Below are positions 45,150 through 52,988 of a stretch of DNA of 64,000 nucleotides, piece by piece. The stretch comes from Myroides odoratimimus. Its GTDB lineage: Bacteria > Bacteroidota > Bacteroidia > Flavobacteriales > Flavobacteriaceae. The stretch lies in the NCBI RefSeq assembly GCF_001485415.1, contig NZ_BCMQ01000002.1, positions 186,001 to 250,000 of the forward strand, given 5' to 3'. Each line of letters opens with the position of its first letter. Within the stretch, counting starts at the first letter, position 1. The notes beneath the pieces are model-generated. The model was not told the DNA's origin. It worked only from the letters and a program-made list of their open reading frames with translations, and searched no databases. Both the position numbers and the translations under genes were made by a program.

Positions 45150-45157
45150 CAAAGATA
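45150..45157 (-). promoter_or_regulatory. -7 box (TATCTTTG) for the second PCMD cassette
   Basis: CAAAGATA on the + strand is TATCTTTG on the minus strand. Start near 45143, leader about 86 bases. It suggests the second cassette has its own promoter. The remainder of the 318-bp spacer (45058-45375) has no visible gene. Confidence 0.45.
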
Positions 45158-45324
45158 AGGATTATCACTCTAATAGTCGTTTCCTTTAAATACGTTAAAG
45201 ATATGAGGACAACTTCTTGTTTTGATATTATTGTAAGTGATTCGGTTTTTTGTACTCTTAAAGTTTGCCTATTCATTGAGAAAATGAAAAACACTGTGAG
45301 AATGTTTCAAATGGTTTTTAAATA

Positions 45325-45354
45325 ATAAAGGTCAATCTATACGATTGACCTTCA
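45325..45354 (-). terminator. terminator of the first PCMD cassette
   Basis: GGTCAATC and GATTGACC (read on either strand) flank a short loop; on the minus strand a T-rich tail follows. It separates the two cassettes. Confidence 0.75.
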
Positions 45355-45375
45355 TAGTTTAATGTTTTTTTAACG

Positions 45376-46188
45376 TTAGAACGTATACCCAAAACCGAGA
45401 TTTAAGTAAATATTATACATTTTAAAAGAGATAGCATCAAAGTCTTTTTTGAAGACACCATTCAGTCCCCAGTTTAGATCTGAGAATATGCGGAAATGTG
45501 TATTTAGCTTGTATTCACCTCCTACTTGTACTCCATATTGAAATCTGTTTAGATCCTCAGAGAAGTCATAGTCGCCTTTAGCATCTCCTTCGAATTCTAC
45601 AGGTGTACCGATAGGTGTACCTTCTCTTAACACTCCATCATACACATATCCTGTAAAGTCCTTGTCTATTAAGCCTGATAGATACAGTCCTCCATAGGCA
45701 TTCCAGTTCTCAGATGCATTATAGGCTACTAATACAGGAAAGGTTATATAAGAGTTTTTCATCGTAGTCTTTACGTTTCCTGTGAAGTACCCTTTGGTTT
45801 GTTTTCCATCACCACCATCTATCTGAGTATAATAGTTCTTTACACGAGCATCTGTTTTCATACCTCTACCTTCCATGCGCAGCCCTGTACGGATTCCCCA
45901 TTTGTGGTCATTGCTCAACCATTTAGTGACGTTTAACTCTAGTCCTAATTGCAGCGTAGGGTTATAGCTATTGATCTCTCGTATCTCAGCAGGCATACCG
46001 AGTGGAGTACTTCCTCCTATGCTGAATTGTCCTCTTAGTTGGTATTCTATATTTTCTTTAAAGAAAGCTTTAAATCCTGTTGTGTCTTTAGTTTGAGCGA
46101 AAGACACTGTGTTTATTCCTATCAATAGGATTAAACAAATACTATATCTCTGTAGTAATCCCATCTTATTCCTTATTATCTTTTTCAT
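45376..46188 (-). CDS. PorT-like outer membrane beta-barrel protein, copy 1
   Basis: A 270-residue exported barrel, paralogue of 43095-43889. Signal peptide core LICLILLIG type around 14-31 (NTVSFAQTK). Shared blocks: QLRGQFSIGGSTPLGMP, QLGLELNVTKWLSNDHKWGIRTGLRMEGRGM, KGYFTGNVKTTMKNSYITFPVLVAYN, and the C-terminal NIYLNLGFGYTF. The start at 46188 overlaps the PCMD gene by 23 bp; the ATG at 46164, 1 bp after the PCMD stop, is an equally good alternative and still leaves a signal peptide. Unknown role. Confidence 0.8.
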   Translation of the reverse strand: MKKIIRNKMGLLQRYSICLILLIGINTVSFAQTKDTTGFKAFFKENIEYQLRGQFSIGGSTPLGMPAEIREINSYNPTLQLGLELNVTKWLSNDHKWGIRTGLRMEGRGMKTDARVKNYYTQIDGGDGKQTKGYFTGNVKTTMKNSYITFPVLVAYNASENWNAYGGLYLSGLIDKDFTGYVYDGVLREGTPIGTPVEFEGDAKGDYDFSEDLNRFQYGVQVGGEYKLNTHFRIFSDLNWGLNGVFKKDFDAISFKMYNIYLNLGFGYTF

Positions 46189-47260
46189 AAACTAACTCTA
46201 TCTCGTCTACTAGCAGTGTACTGCCTACTGCGCCCTTAAAGTCCGCTCCATCTATACTAGATGTCATCACGATAGCGAGTATATAATCTTTCTGTGGATC
46301 ATAGGTCTTACCAGGTACTAGCACAAACGGGACATTAAACTCCGTCCACAAGTTTGTCTCTATTCTATCTTTAGCTTCTATTCTAGCGATAGCTACATTT
46401 CTAGGATCTTTAAAAGCGTGATCACCTGCTAGGAAGTTGTTTTTCTTTTGTGTTTCAAATAATATTGCATAGATATCAAAAGTGTCTTTTGCACCAGGTA
46501 TCTCGTTATAGTTACTGTCTGTCACGATTTTACCAGCAGTGTATTTAAACGAACCTCTTAAACTACTAGGTAGCTCACCTGTGTAGGGTAGCCCAAACTT
46601 GGTAGATTTAATAGGAAACAGAGGATTGAGTTTAAAAGTACCTAGGAATAAGTTACCGGCAGCTATAGGGTTACCTGCTATCTGTCCCGTTTTTGAAGTA
46701 TAGACCGTCTGCATCTTTACAGACAGACCACCTCTTCTACCAGGTGCTATCGTAGTAGGGTATCCTTCTGGTGGCGTGTTTCCTGCTACAGTAGAGTATC
46801 CCTCATTACCGCTATCCCAGTCGTATATTTTATCTCCATTAGAGCCTATTTCGTAGAATCTATAGTATCTGTTTTTATTTGTAAGTTCTGCATTGTTAAA
46901 GGTGTATAATGTACTTAGCTCATCACTCGTGAAGCTAACGATATACTTCTTTTTCCAACTTTGATCTTGTGCTGTTACGATAACTTCCTGACTATTTCTG
47001 AAGTCCCTTGTTGTACCATTAGGAGGATCCATAGTAGCATTAGGCGAGATGATAAAGAAAGGTGTTTGTTTTTCTAAATCAACATTCGCTTTTACTCTAA
47101 ATTCTACAGATGTATTCGTGATAATAGGATCTGTCTTTAGATACTCAGAAGGAATATATGCCTCTAGAATGTCTGCATTCGTATCTAGTTCCTCATCCTT
47201 GATACATGATGAGAAGATTAGTGGAGTTAGCAGTAAGAAGGCTTTAATGTACTGATTCAT
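46166..47260 (-). CDS. PCMD domain lipoprotein, copy 1
   Basis: A 364-residue lipoprotein with signal ending TPLIFSSCIKDEELD (Cys about 19). It has an Ig-like N-terminal half (FFIISPNATMDPPNGTTRDF) and the PCMD half (SKTGQIAGNPIAAGNLFLGTFKL, NFLAGDHAFKDPRNVAIARIEAKDRIET, VGSTLLVDEIELVYEK). The order lipoprotein then barrel is the same as in copy 2, indicating a duplicated two-gene unit. Its promoter region (47261-47460) shows no exact -7 box. Function unknown; a surface protein plus its outer-membrane partner is the simplest guess. Confidence 0.82.
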   Translation of the reverse strand: MNQYIKAFLLLTPLIFSSCIKDEELDTNADILEAYIPSEYLKTDPIITNTSVEFRVKANVDLEKQTPFFIISPNATMDPPNGTTRDFRNSQEVIVTAQDQSWKKKYIVSFTSDELSTLYTFNNAELTNKNRYYRFYEIGSNGDKIYDWDSGNEGYSTVAGNTPPEGYPTTIAPGRRGGLSVKMQTVYTSKTGQIAGNPIAAGNLFLGTFKLNPLFPIKSTKFGLPYTGELPSSLRGSFKYTAGKIVTDSNYNEIPGAKDTFDIYAILFETQKKNNFLAGDHAFKDPRNVAIARIEAKDRIETNLWTEFNVPFVLVPGKTYDPQKDYILAIVMTSSIDGADFKGAVGSTLLVDEIELVYEKDNKE

Positions 47261-47459
47261 ATAAGTCTTTTTTATTGGGATAACAATATTCTTGCCACAG
47301 TTAGTTTTAGTATGATGTCTTCTTCATTTAGATACCCTATATCCTCCGTCATAATCGAGATAAAAATAAAAATATTGTTCTGATTATTTATCTAAAAGAT
47401 GATTTTTTAGTTAGTATTTATACCTGTTTTAATGTGGTGATTATTAGGTTTTTGCATAA

Positions 47460-47493
47460 TAAAAAAAGGGATGACCATTCAGATCACCCCTTA
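47460..47493 (-). terminator. minus-strand terminator after the GNAT-nitrilase gene
   Basis: On the minus strand GGGGTGATC pairs with GGTCATCCC (two G-T pairs), followed by T7. Confidence 0.8.
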
Positions 47494-47514
47494 GTTAGTA
47501 TATATTGGATTGTA

Positions 47515-49041
47515 TTATTTCAGAGCTCTAGTTTGATATAGATCCGTACGTCTATCTTTTTTGATACGTACACTACCGTGCTCGTGTAGTTCTTTTAGTA
47601 AGTCTACATCCACATCTACGATAAGTGTCATCTCTGTATTAGGTGTTGCTTCTGCTTTTACCCCATTTGTTGGGAAGGCAAAGTCAGATGGAGTAAGTAC
47701 AGCTGCCTGAGCGAACTGTATATCCATATTATTCACCTTCGGTAGGTTACCCACACATCCAGCTATCGCCACATAACACTCATTCTCGATCGCTCTAGCA
47801 GCAGCACAGTTTCTCACACGAGTATATCCATTCTGCGTATCTGTAAGGAATGGAACGAATAAGATATCCATCCCTTGATCTGCTAGTAATCTAGACAATT
47901 CTGGGAACTCCACATCATAGCATATCATGATACCGATCTTACCACAGTCTGTATCGAAGGTCTGTATCTTAGATCCTCCTCTCATACCCCAGTAGTGTAC
48001 TTCGTTAGGAGTGATATGGATCTTAGAATACATCTCGTATGTACCATCTCGCTTACATAAGAATCCTACGTTATATAAGATACCATCTACTAAGTATGGC
48101 ATACTTCCTGTGATGATATTGATATTATAAGAGATAGCAAACTCCTGAAACTTCTTGCGTATAGAGTCAGTATATCTTGCTAATTCACGTATTGCATCTG
48201 CCTCAGATAAGTGGTTATAGTCAGCCATAAGTGGTGCTGTAAACAACTCTGGGAACATAGCGAAGTCACTCTCATAGTCTGATACCGCATTGATAAAGAA
48301 TTCTGCCTGATCGAAGAACTCTTGTAGATCGTTTAGCGGTCTCATCTGCCACTGTATCAGCCCTAGTCTGATTACACTTTTTTTAGCATTGATCAGCTGT
48401 ACATCTTTCTCATAGTAGATATTATTCCACTCTAGAAGTACTGCATATTCCTTAGAACTCGTGTCTCCCTCTAGGTAATTGCGCATTAGGCGTACCATGT
48501 GGAAGTCGTTAGCCATCTGGAATGACATCACAGGATCGTGTATTTCTTTTGTTTTTACTTTTTCTAGATATTGCTTAGGCGTTAGCTCATCAGCATATTT
48601 AGAATATTTAGGGATACGCCCTGCGAATACGATAGACTTCAGATTTAACTGTTCACACATTTCTTTACGCGCATCATATAACCTTCTTCCTAATCTAAGT
48701 CCTCTATACTTAGGATGGATGAATACGTCTATACCATATAGTACATTTCCTTCCGGATTATGCGTGCTAAAGGTAGAATATCCTGTAATCTGCTCATAGG
48801 TATGGGCAGACATTGCCTGTTTTTCATCAATAATAAGTGACAAAGCTGACCCTACTACAACACCATCTACTAAAACGACAAGCTGTCCTTCTGGAAAGAC
48901 TTCTAATAATTGTTCGATTTCATCTTTGTTCCAGTACGAATCTTCTAGCCCTTGGTATGATTCGAGCATTGATTTTTTTAGCTCTAAATAATCGTCAATT
49001 AATAAATTTCTTAATTCTACTTTATTGATAGTAGTCTCCAT
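47515..49041 (-). CDS. GNAT acetyltransferase-nitrilase superfamily fusion protein
   Basis: A 508-residue two-domain protein. Residues about 8-205 are a GNAT fold with the acetyl-CoA loop region HPKYRGLRLGRRLYDARKEM (about 123-142). Residues about 218-508 are a carbon-nitrogen hydrolase with a full catalytic triad: Glu in DFAMFPELFTAP (about 266-277), Lys in MYSKIHITPNE (about 343-353) and Cys in GIMICYDVEFPEL (about 382-394). The frame is open to 49083; METTINKVELRNLL at 49041 is the natural start, downstream of a TTACTTTG-like box at 49081-49088. Substrate unknown; the pairing suggests an amine or amide that is also acylated. Confidence 0.88.
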   Translation of the reverse strand: METTINKVELRNLLIDDYLELKKSMLESYQGLEDSYWNKDEIEQLLEVFPEGQLVVLVDGVVVGSALSLIIDEKQAMSAHTYEQITGYSTFSTHNPEGNVLYGIDVFIHPKYRGLRLGRRLYDARKEMCEQLNLKSIVFAGRIPKYSKYADELTPKQYLEKVKTKEIHDPVMSFQMANDFHMVRLMRNYLEGDTSSKEYAVLLEWNNIYYEKDVQLINAKKSVIRLGLIQWQMRPLNDLQEFFDQAEFFINAVSDYESDFAMFPELFTAPLMADYNHLSEADAIRELARYTDSIRKKFQEFAISYNINIITGSMPYLVDGILYNVGFLCKRDGTYEMYSKIHITPNEVHYWGMRGGSKIQTFDTDCGKIGIMICYDVEFPELSRLLADQGMDILFVPFLTDTQNGYTRVRNCAAARAIENECYVAIAGCVGNLPKVNNMDIQFAQAAVLTPSDFAFPTNGVKAEATPNTEMTLIVDVDVDLLKELHEHGSVRIKKDRRTDLYQTRALK

Positions 49042-49134
49042 AATGAATTTTTTTGTTTGCAATTTACGAATAAAAGAAAACAAAGTAAATGAGAAGTTTG
49101 GTTAAATATTCAAATAAGTGTTAAAAAATGGGGC

Positions 49135-49142
49135 TATTTTTG
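49135..49142 (+). promoter_or_regulatory. -7 box (TATTTTTG) for ssb
   Basis: An exact TAnnTTTG giving a start near 49149, about 55 bases before the SSB ATG. Confidence 0.45.
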
Positions 49143-49203
49143 ATATTGTTTCTATTGAACAAAGCTATATGTAATAAAATATTAACCATTAAAAAAAACA
49201 GTT

Positions 49204-49539
49204 ATGAGTTCAATAAAAAACAAAGTGCAATTAATTGGCAGGGTTGGACAAGACCCAGAAGTGAAAATGTATAAATCAAATAAAAAGCGTGCTACCTTCT
49301 CACTTGCGATAAATGATGTGTATTATAACGATGCTGGAGAACGAGTAGAATCTTGTAATTGGCATAATATTACAGTCTGGGGGAAGCTAGCCGACATTGT
49401 TGAAAAGTTTGTTAATAAAGGAAAAGAAATTGCTGTCGAAGGTAAGTTAGTTAATCGTAGCTTTGAAGATAAAGATGGTAATCAGCGCTATGTTACCGAA
49501 ATTGCTGTTTCAGAATTAGTTTTTCTAGGCAGTAAGTAA
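49204..49539 (+). CDS. ssb: short single-stranded DNA-binding protein without an acidic C-terminal tail
   Basis: A 111-residue OB-fold SSB. Motifs: NKVQLIGRVGQDPEVK (about 6-21), ATFSLAIND (about 30-38), NWHNITVWGKLADIVEKFVNKGKEIAVEGKLVNRSFEDKDGNQRYVTEIAVSEL (about 53-106). It ends right after the OB fold at LVFLGSK, so the flexible linker and the acidic DDDIPF-type tip that recruits repair and replication proteins are absent. Housekeeping SSBs are 150-180 residues; this is most likely an accessory paralogue, or one that works without those partners. Monocistronic. Confidence 0.9.
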   Translation: MSSIKNKVQLIGRVGQDPEVKMYKSNKKRATFSLAINDVYYNDAGERVESCNWHNITVWGKLADIVEKFVNKGKEIAVEGKLVNRSFEDKDGNQRYVTEIAVSELVFLGSK

Positions 49540-49555
49540 AGTTTTATTATTTCTG

Positions 49556-49598
49556 TTGTCGCTCAATATTCGCAAGAATTTTGAGCGACTTTTTTTTG
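49556..49598 (+). terminator. terminator after ssb
   Basis: GTCGCTCAA (49558-49566) pairs with TTGAGCGAC (49581-49589), with a T-run after it. Confidence 0.87.
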
Positions 49599-49739
49599 TG
49601 CTAATCCTTTGTAGGCAATATGTAGGGCAGGATTTAGCAACTATTTAGTACACTGTAATTTAACTTTATAATTAAAGTCTTACATCTCATTTTTTAAAAA
49701 AGCCTTACCTTGCTACAGGATAATTTAAGTAGTAATACA

Positions 49740-50429
49740 GTGGATAAAATATTAGTTATCGAAGATGATATTCGCGTAGCAGAATTACTTCAGCGCAGTC
49801 TAGAGGAACAAAACTTTGAAGTAGATGTAGCTTATGACGGATACTTAGGGAAGAAACTTGCCTTGCAGAAACCGTATGCACTAATCATAACAGATGTAAT
49901 CTTACCTAAGATCAATGGTATCGATCTGTGTAAGGAGATTAAGGCTACCTTACCTCATATCCCTATCATTATGCTTACAGCACTAGGTACTACAGATGAT
50001 AAGGTAGAGGGATTCGATGCAGGGGCAGATGACTATTTAGTCAAGCCATTTGAGCTAAGAGAACTTTATGTACGTATACGTGCATTGCTTAAGCGCTTCG
50101 AACATATACAGTCTACTGACGCTCATCTTTTAAAATATGCAGATTTAGAATTAGACCTAAACGAAAAGGTATTTAAGAGAAACGGACAAGAGATACATCT
50201 GACTCCTAAAGAGTTTAACCTACTGCAGTATATGATGGAGAATCCTGAGCGTGTACTATCTAGAACAGAGATTTCTGAGAAAGTATGGGATACACACTTC
50301 GATACAGGAACTAACTTTATCGATGTATACATCAACTATCTGCGCAAAAAGATAGAAATAGACCCTTCTAAGAAAGTGATTCATACCAAATCTGGTATGG
50401 GATTTATACTAAAGAGTAATGAGAATTAA
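49740..50429 (+). CDS. OmpR-family response regulator
   Basis: A 229-residue regulator. The receiver (about 1-118) has acidic pocket IEDD, phosphoacceptor Asp52 (LIITDVILP), and VKPF with the conserved Lys. The DNA-binding domain (about 130-228) is a winged helix of the OmpR type (LTPKEFNLLQYMMENPERVLSRTEI, VWDTHFDTGTNFIDVYINYLRKKI). An upstream TTG at 49710 would add 10 residues, but GTG 49740 (MDKILVIEDD) is the normal start. It overlaps the kinase gene by 11 bp. Its likely target is the direct-repeat array before mgtC. Confidence 0.9.
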   Translation: MDKILVIEDDIRVAELLQRSLEEQNFEVDVAYDGYLGKKLALQKPYALIITDVILPKINGIDLCKEIKATLPHIPIIMLTALGTTDDKVEGFDAGADDYLVKPFELRELYVRIRALLKRFEHIQSTDAHLLKYADLELDLNEKVFKRNGQEIHLTPKEFNLLQYMMENPERVLSRTEISEKVWDTHFDTGTNFIDVYINYLRKKIEIDPSKKVIHTKSGMGFILKSNEN

Positions 50430-51777
50430 GACTAGACTTACCTTATTGTTTACCTTACTAGTGGCATCTATATTATTAGTATTTGCTGTAGTAGTGTATT
50501 GGTCATCGTCTAAGAATAGGGAAGTGGAGTTCTTTGAAGAGTTAGAGAAGGAAGCCATCACTAAGGCTAAGCTATATCTAGAGACAGAGGTAAAGTCATC
50601 TACACTACATAAGATATACAGATATAATAATGAAGTCATCAATGAGGTACAGGTAGCTGTATATGACTTTGACTTTAATCTATTATACCACGATGCAGAA
50701 GAAATCGATAGTGTCAAGGAGACTAAAGAGATGATCGATCAGATCGCTTCACAAGGACGTGTACACCTATTCCAAGATGACTGGCAGGTGATTGGTATAG
50801 TGTATAACAGTGGAGGTCAGGACTATGTAATCACAGCCATCGCTCTAGATCAGTACGGATATACGAAGCTGCACAATCTTTTTCTGACGATACTCGTGTT
50901 GAGCATTGTGTCCTTGATTGTTATTTTCTTTGTGGGAAGCTTCTTTGCAGAGCGTGTTCTACGTCCATTGAAGCTAATGAATGAAGAGATTAATAATATC
51001 ACGGCTACTAATCTAGATTTGCGAGTGAGTACTGAGGCTAATCAGGATGAGCTGAGCCGATTAGGAAATACATTTAATACGATGTTAGACCGACTAGAAC
51101 AGTCTTTTGATTCGCAGAAGCAGTTCGTGTCGAATATCTCACATGAGCTACGCACTCCATTAGCAGCAGTGATAGCAGAGTTAGAGTTATCACTTTCTAA
51201 AGAACAAGACACCGCTAGCTATATCAGAACAATAGAGAACGCTTTATCAGATGCGAAGAAATTGGTACGATTATCGAATAGTTTATTAGACTTCGCGAAG
51301 GCGAGTTATGATCCTACCGAGATTGTATTCAAGCCTACTAGAATAGATGAGGTGATATTAGATGCCTGTCAGAAGATACAGAGGGGAAATGCTGCATATA
51401 CCTTTAGCTTTATGATAGATGAAGAGATAGACAGCGAAGAGTTAGTGACGGTACGAGCAAACCCTTACTTACTGGAAGTAGCGATTATTAACTTGTTAGA
51501 GAATGCGTGTAAGTACTCCGATAATCATCATGGCAAGGTGAGTATTTCTAATCTGAATAATGCTGTAGTGATCAAGATAGCTGATGAAGGATTAGGGATG
51601 AGTGCAGAGGATCTAGACGGGATCTTTAAACCATTCTTTAGAGGTGAGAACGGAAAACACTTAGATGGAAATGGTATCGGACTTTCATTGACCAAGAAAG
51701 TTATTGATTTACATAAAGGTACTATTACAGTCATTTCAGAGATAAATAAAGGTACAGAGTTTACGATAACCTTATAG
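50419..51777 (+). CDS. sensor histidine kinase
   Basis: A 452-residue membrane kinase. Two TM helices (about 8-28 and 155-177) enclose a roughly 125-residue extracytoplasmic sensor. A HAMP segment follows (ERVLRPLKLMNEEI, about 180-193), then HisKA with phospho-His242 (SNISHELRTPLAAV), and HATPase_c (NLLENACKYSDN, about 356-367; DEGLGMSAEDLDGIFKPFFRG, about 393-413; GNGIGLSL, about 420-427). All catalytic boxes are intact. Its signal is unknown; the adjacent mgtC-mgtE and RND genes suggest metal or envelope sensing. Confidence 0.92.
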   Translation: MRIKTRLTLLFTLLVASILLVFAVVVYWSSSKNREVEFFEELEKEAITKAKLYLETEVKSSTLHKIYRYNNEVINEVQVAVYDFDFNLLYHDAEEIDSVKETKEMIDQIASQGRVHLFQDDWQVIGIVYNSGGQDYVITAIALDQYGYTKLHNLFLTILVLSIVSLIVIFFVGSFFAERVLRPLKLMNEEINNITATNLDLRVSTEANQDELSRLGNTFNTMLDRLEQSFDSQKQFVSNISHELRTPLAAVIAELELSLSKEQDTASYIRTIENALSDAKKLVRLSNSLLDFAKASYDPTEIVFKPTRIDEVILDACQKIQRGNAAYTFSFMIDEEIDSEELVTVRANPYLLEVAIINLLENACKYSDNHHGKVSISNLNNAVVIKIADEGLGMSAEDLDGIFKPFFRGENGKHLDGNGIGLSLTKKVIDLHKGTITVISEINKGTEFTITL

Positions 51778-51794
51778 TACAACCATATAATAGC

Positions 51795-51829
51795 AGAAAG
51801 CACTCCTAGTAGGGGTGCTTTTTTTTGTA
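51795..51829 (+). terminator. terminator after the two-component operon
   Basis: AAGCACTCCT and AGGGGTGCTT pair with one G-T pair, followed by T8. Confidence 0.86.
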
Positions 51830-51907
51830 GTGTTGTTTCTCCTTATGATTAGCTATTAGAGGTTGTTCTAATCTTGTTGAATGTCTTTTTTGTCCTTTTT
51901 CGGTAGG

Positions 51908-51984
51908 TGTGGTCGGCATGTGGTCGGCTAGTGATGGGCATTTGGTCGGCTTATAAGTACCAAAAATAGCCCATCACTAGCCTA
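51908..51984. repeat. inverted repeat with three GGTCGGC units
   Basis: TGGTCGGC-type units occur three times within about 40 bp (about 51910, 51922 and 51943). GGCTAGTGATGGGC (51926-51939) pairs perfectly with GCCCATCACTAGCC (51969-51982) across a 29-base loop. It is G-rich compared with its AT-rich surroundings and lies between the two-component genes and the mgtC promoter. It may be a dispersed palindromic element or a regulatory fold. Confidence 0.6.
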
Positions 51985-52080
51985 TCATACCTATATCATT
52001 AGGCAATCATGTGAACTTAAAACGAAATAATGTCAAGCAGAGTGATGATTTTATCGCTTTTGGAACGCTATATGTGGGTA

Positions 52081-52120
52081 TTCTAATAGGATTCTAATTT
52101 TTTTCTAAAAGCTTTCTAAT
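52081..52120 (+). promoter_or_regulatory. array of four 11-bp-phased TTCTAA repeats (putative response regulator site)
   Basis: TTCTAAT at 52081, TTCTAAT at 52092, TTCTAAA at 52103 and TTCTAAT at 52114, each exactly 11 bp after the previous one. That is one helical turn and is the arrangement bound by OmpR/PhoB-type response regulators as head-to-tail dimers. The array ends 22 bp before the -7 box of mgtC, so the last repeat sits around -40, overlapping the missing -33 element. Confidence 0.7.
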
Positions 52121-52142
52121 AGCCTCTAGAAGGGGTAATACC

Positions 52143-52150
52143 TACTTTTG
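52143..52150 (+). promoter_or_regulatory. -7 box (TACTTTTG) for mgtC-mgtE
   Basis: An exact TAnnTTTG without a TTG -33 element at normal distance, consistent with a promoter that needs an activator bound at the TTCTAA array. Start near 52157, leader about 115 bases. Confidence 0.55.
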
Positions 52151-52156
52151 CCAAGT

Positions 52157-52271
52157 CAAAAAAAATAAGAGATGGAAACAGAGTCCACATTAGTTAAACG
52201 GGAATGTTAAACCTTCTTTCTGAATATGCATGATAACAATGTAGCTCAGAAAGAGCAAAAAAATAGTTATC
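52157..52271 (+). promoter_or_regulatory. structured mgtC leader with competing stems
   Basis: CTTTCTGA (52216-52223) can pair with TCAGAAAG (52246-52253), and ATGATAAC (52230-52237) with GTTATCAT (52266-52273), which covers the first two bases of the mgtC ATG at 52272. The order A-B-A'-B' makes the stems mutually exclusive, or a pseudoknot. Upstream is a direct repeat GTTAAAC at 52193 and 52206. This suggests start-codon control, but it is unproven. Confidence 0.45.
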
Positions 52272-52967
52272 ATGTTAATTACAGTATTTATAGGAAGATT
52301 AGCTCTTGCTTTTATTTTAGGAGCTCTTATCGGGGCAGAGAGACAAGTGAGACAAAAAAGTGCGGGTCTAAGAACCAATACGCTAGTGAGTATCGGTGCA
52401 GCAGGCTTCGTGTTGATGGCGTATACCATCGGAGATATGGCTGTGGGGAGAGTAGCCTCTTATGTAGTAAGTGGTATCGGATTCTTAGGAGCTGGAGTGA
52501 TTATGAAAGACGGATTCAGTATCCGTGGACTGAACACTGCTGCTACGATCTGGTGTTCGGCTTCAGTAGGGTCTATGTGTGCTGTAGGCTTATGGATGGA
52601 AGCGATAGCGATGACAGTATTGATTTTATTAGCACATATTTCGCTTAGACCTATTGGCAATATGATTAATAAACTCTCTTTTGAGAGTGAGACAGACTCA
52701 GCTGAGGTTCATTACGAGATTATCGTAGGATGTAAAGAGCAGGTAGAGAATCATATCAGAGTAATGGTGTTAGAGAATCTACGCGCTCAGAAAGATCTTC
52801 AGCTACGTTCATTAAAAAGTACAGATAATGGCAATCCTGCTTTTTCTTACCTGAAGTTTGAGATACTATGCATCGGTAAGAAAGATGATATTCTAGAGCA
52901 GATCACGAGTAAAGTGTCTTTAGAATACGGAGTATCAGAAGTGACATGGGAATTGACAGCGTATTAA
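52272..52967 (+). CDS. MgtC/SapB family membrane protein
   Basis: A 231-residue protein. The MgtC core (about 1-135) has LALAFILGALIGAERQ (about 8-23), the conserved LRTNTLVSIGAAGFVLM (about 33-49), YVVSGIGFLGAGVIMKDG (about 64-81) and GLNTAATIWCSASVGSMCAVG (about 85-105), with about five TM helices. A cytosolic C-terminal ACT-like domain (about 145-231) follows. MgtC proteins modulate Mg2+ limitation responses and F-type ATPase in pathogens. It lies 21 bp before mgtE. A 140-residue alternative frame beginning at 52226 is a shadow. Confidence 0.9.
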   Translation: MLITVFIGRLALAFILGALIGAERQVRQKSAGLRTNTLVSIGAAGFVLMAYTIGDMAVGRVASYVVSGIGFLGAGVIMKDGFSIRGLNTAATIWCSASVGSMCAVGLWMEAIAMTVLILLAHISLRPIGNMINKLSFESETDSAEVHYEIIVGCKEQVENHIRVMVLENLRAQKDLQLRSLKSTDNGNPAFSYLKFEILCIGKKDDILEQITSKVSLEYGVSEVTWELTAY

Positions 52968-52988
52968 TCTATTAAAAACTGAGGTATT

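Noticed and set aside
51908-51984. GGTCGGC units as a CRISPR array
   Set aside because: Units are too short (7-8 bp) with uneven spacing and no cas genes in the window.
52193-52212. GTTAAAC direct repeat as a PhoP-type box
   Set aside because: The period is 13 bp, not 11, and it lies downstream of the likely transcription start, so the upstream TTCTAA array is the better regulator site.
52226-52648. A 140-residue frame starting upstream of mgtC in another frame
   Set aside because: It overlaps mgtC for most of its length and reads as random composition; a short leader peptide at its beginning cannot be excluded but is not supported.
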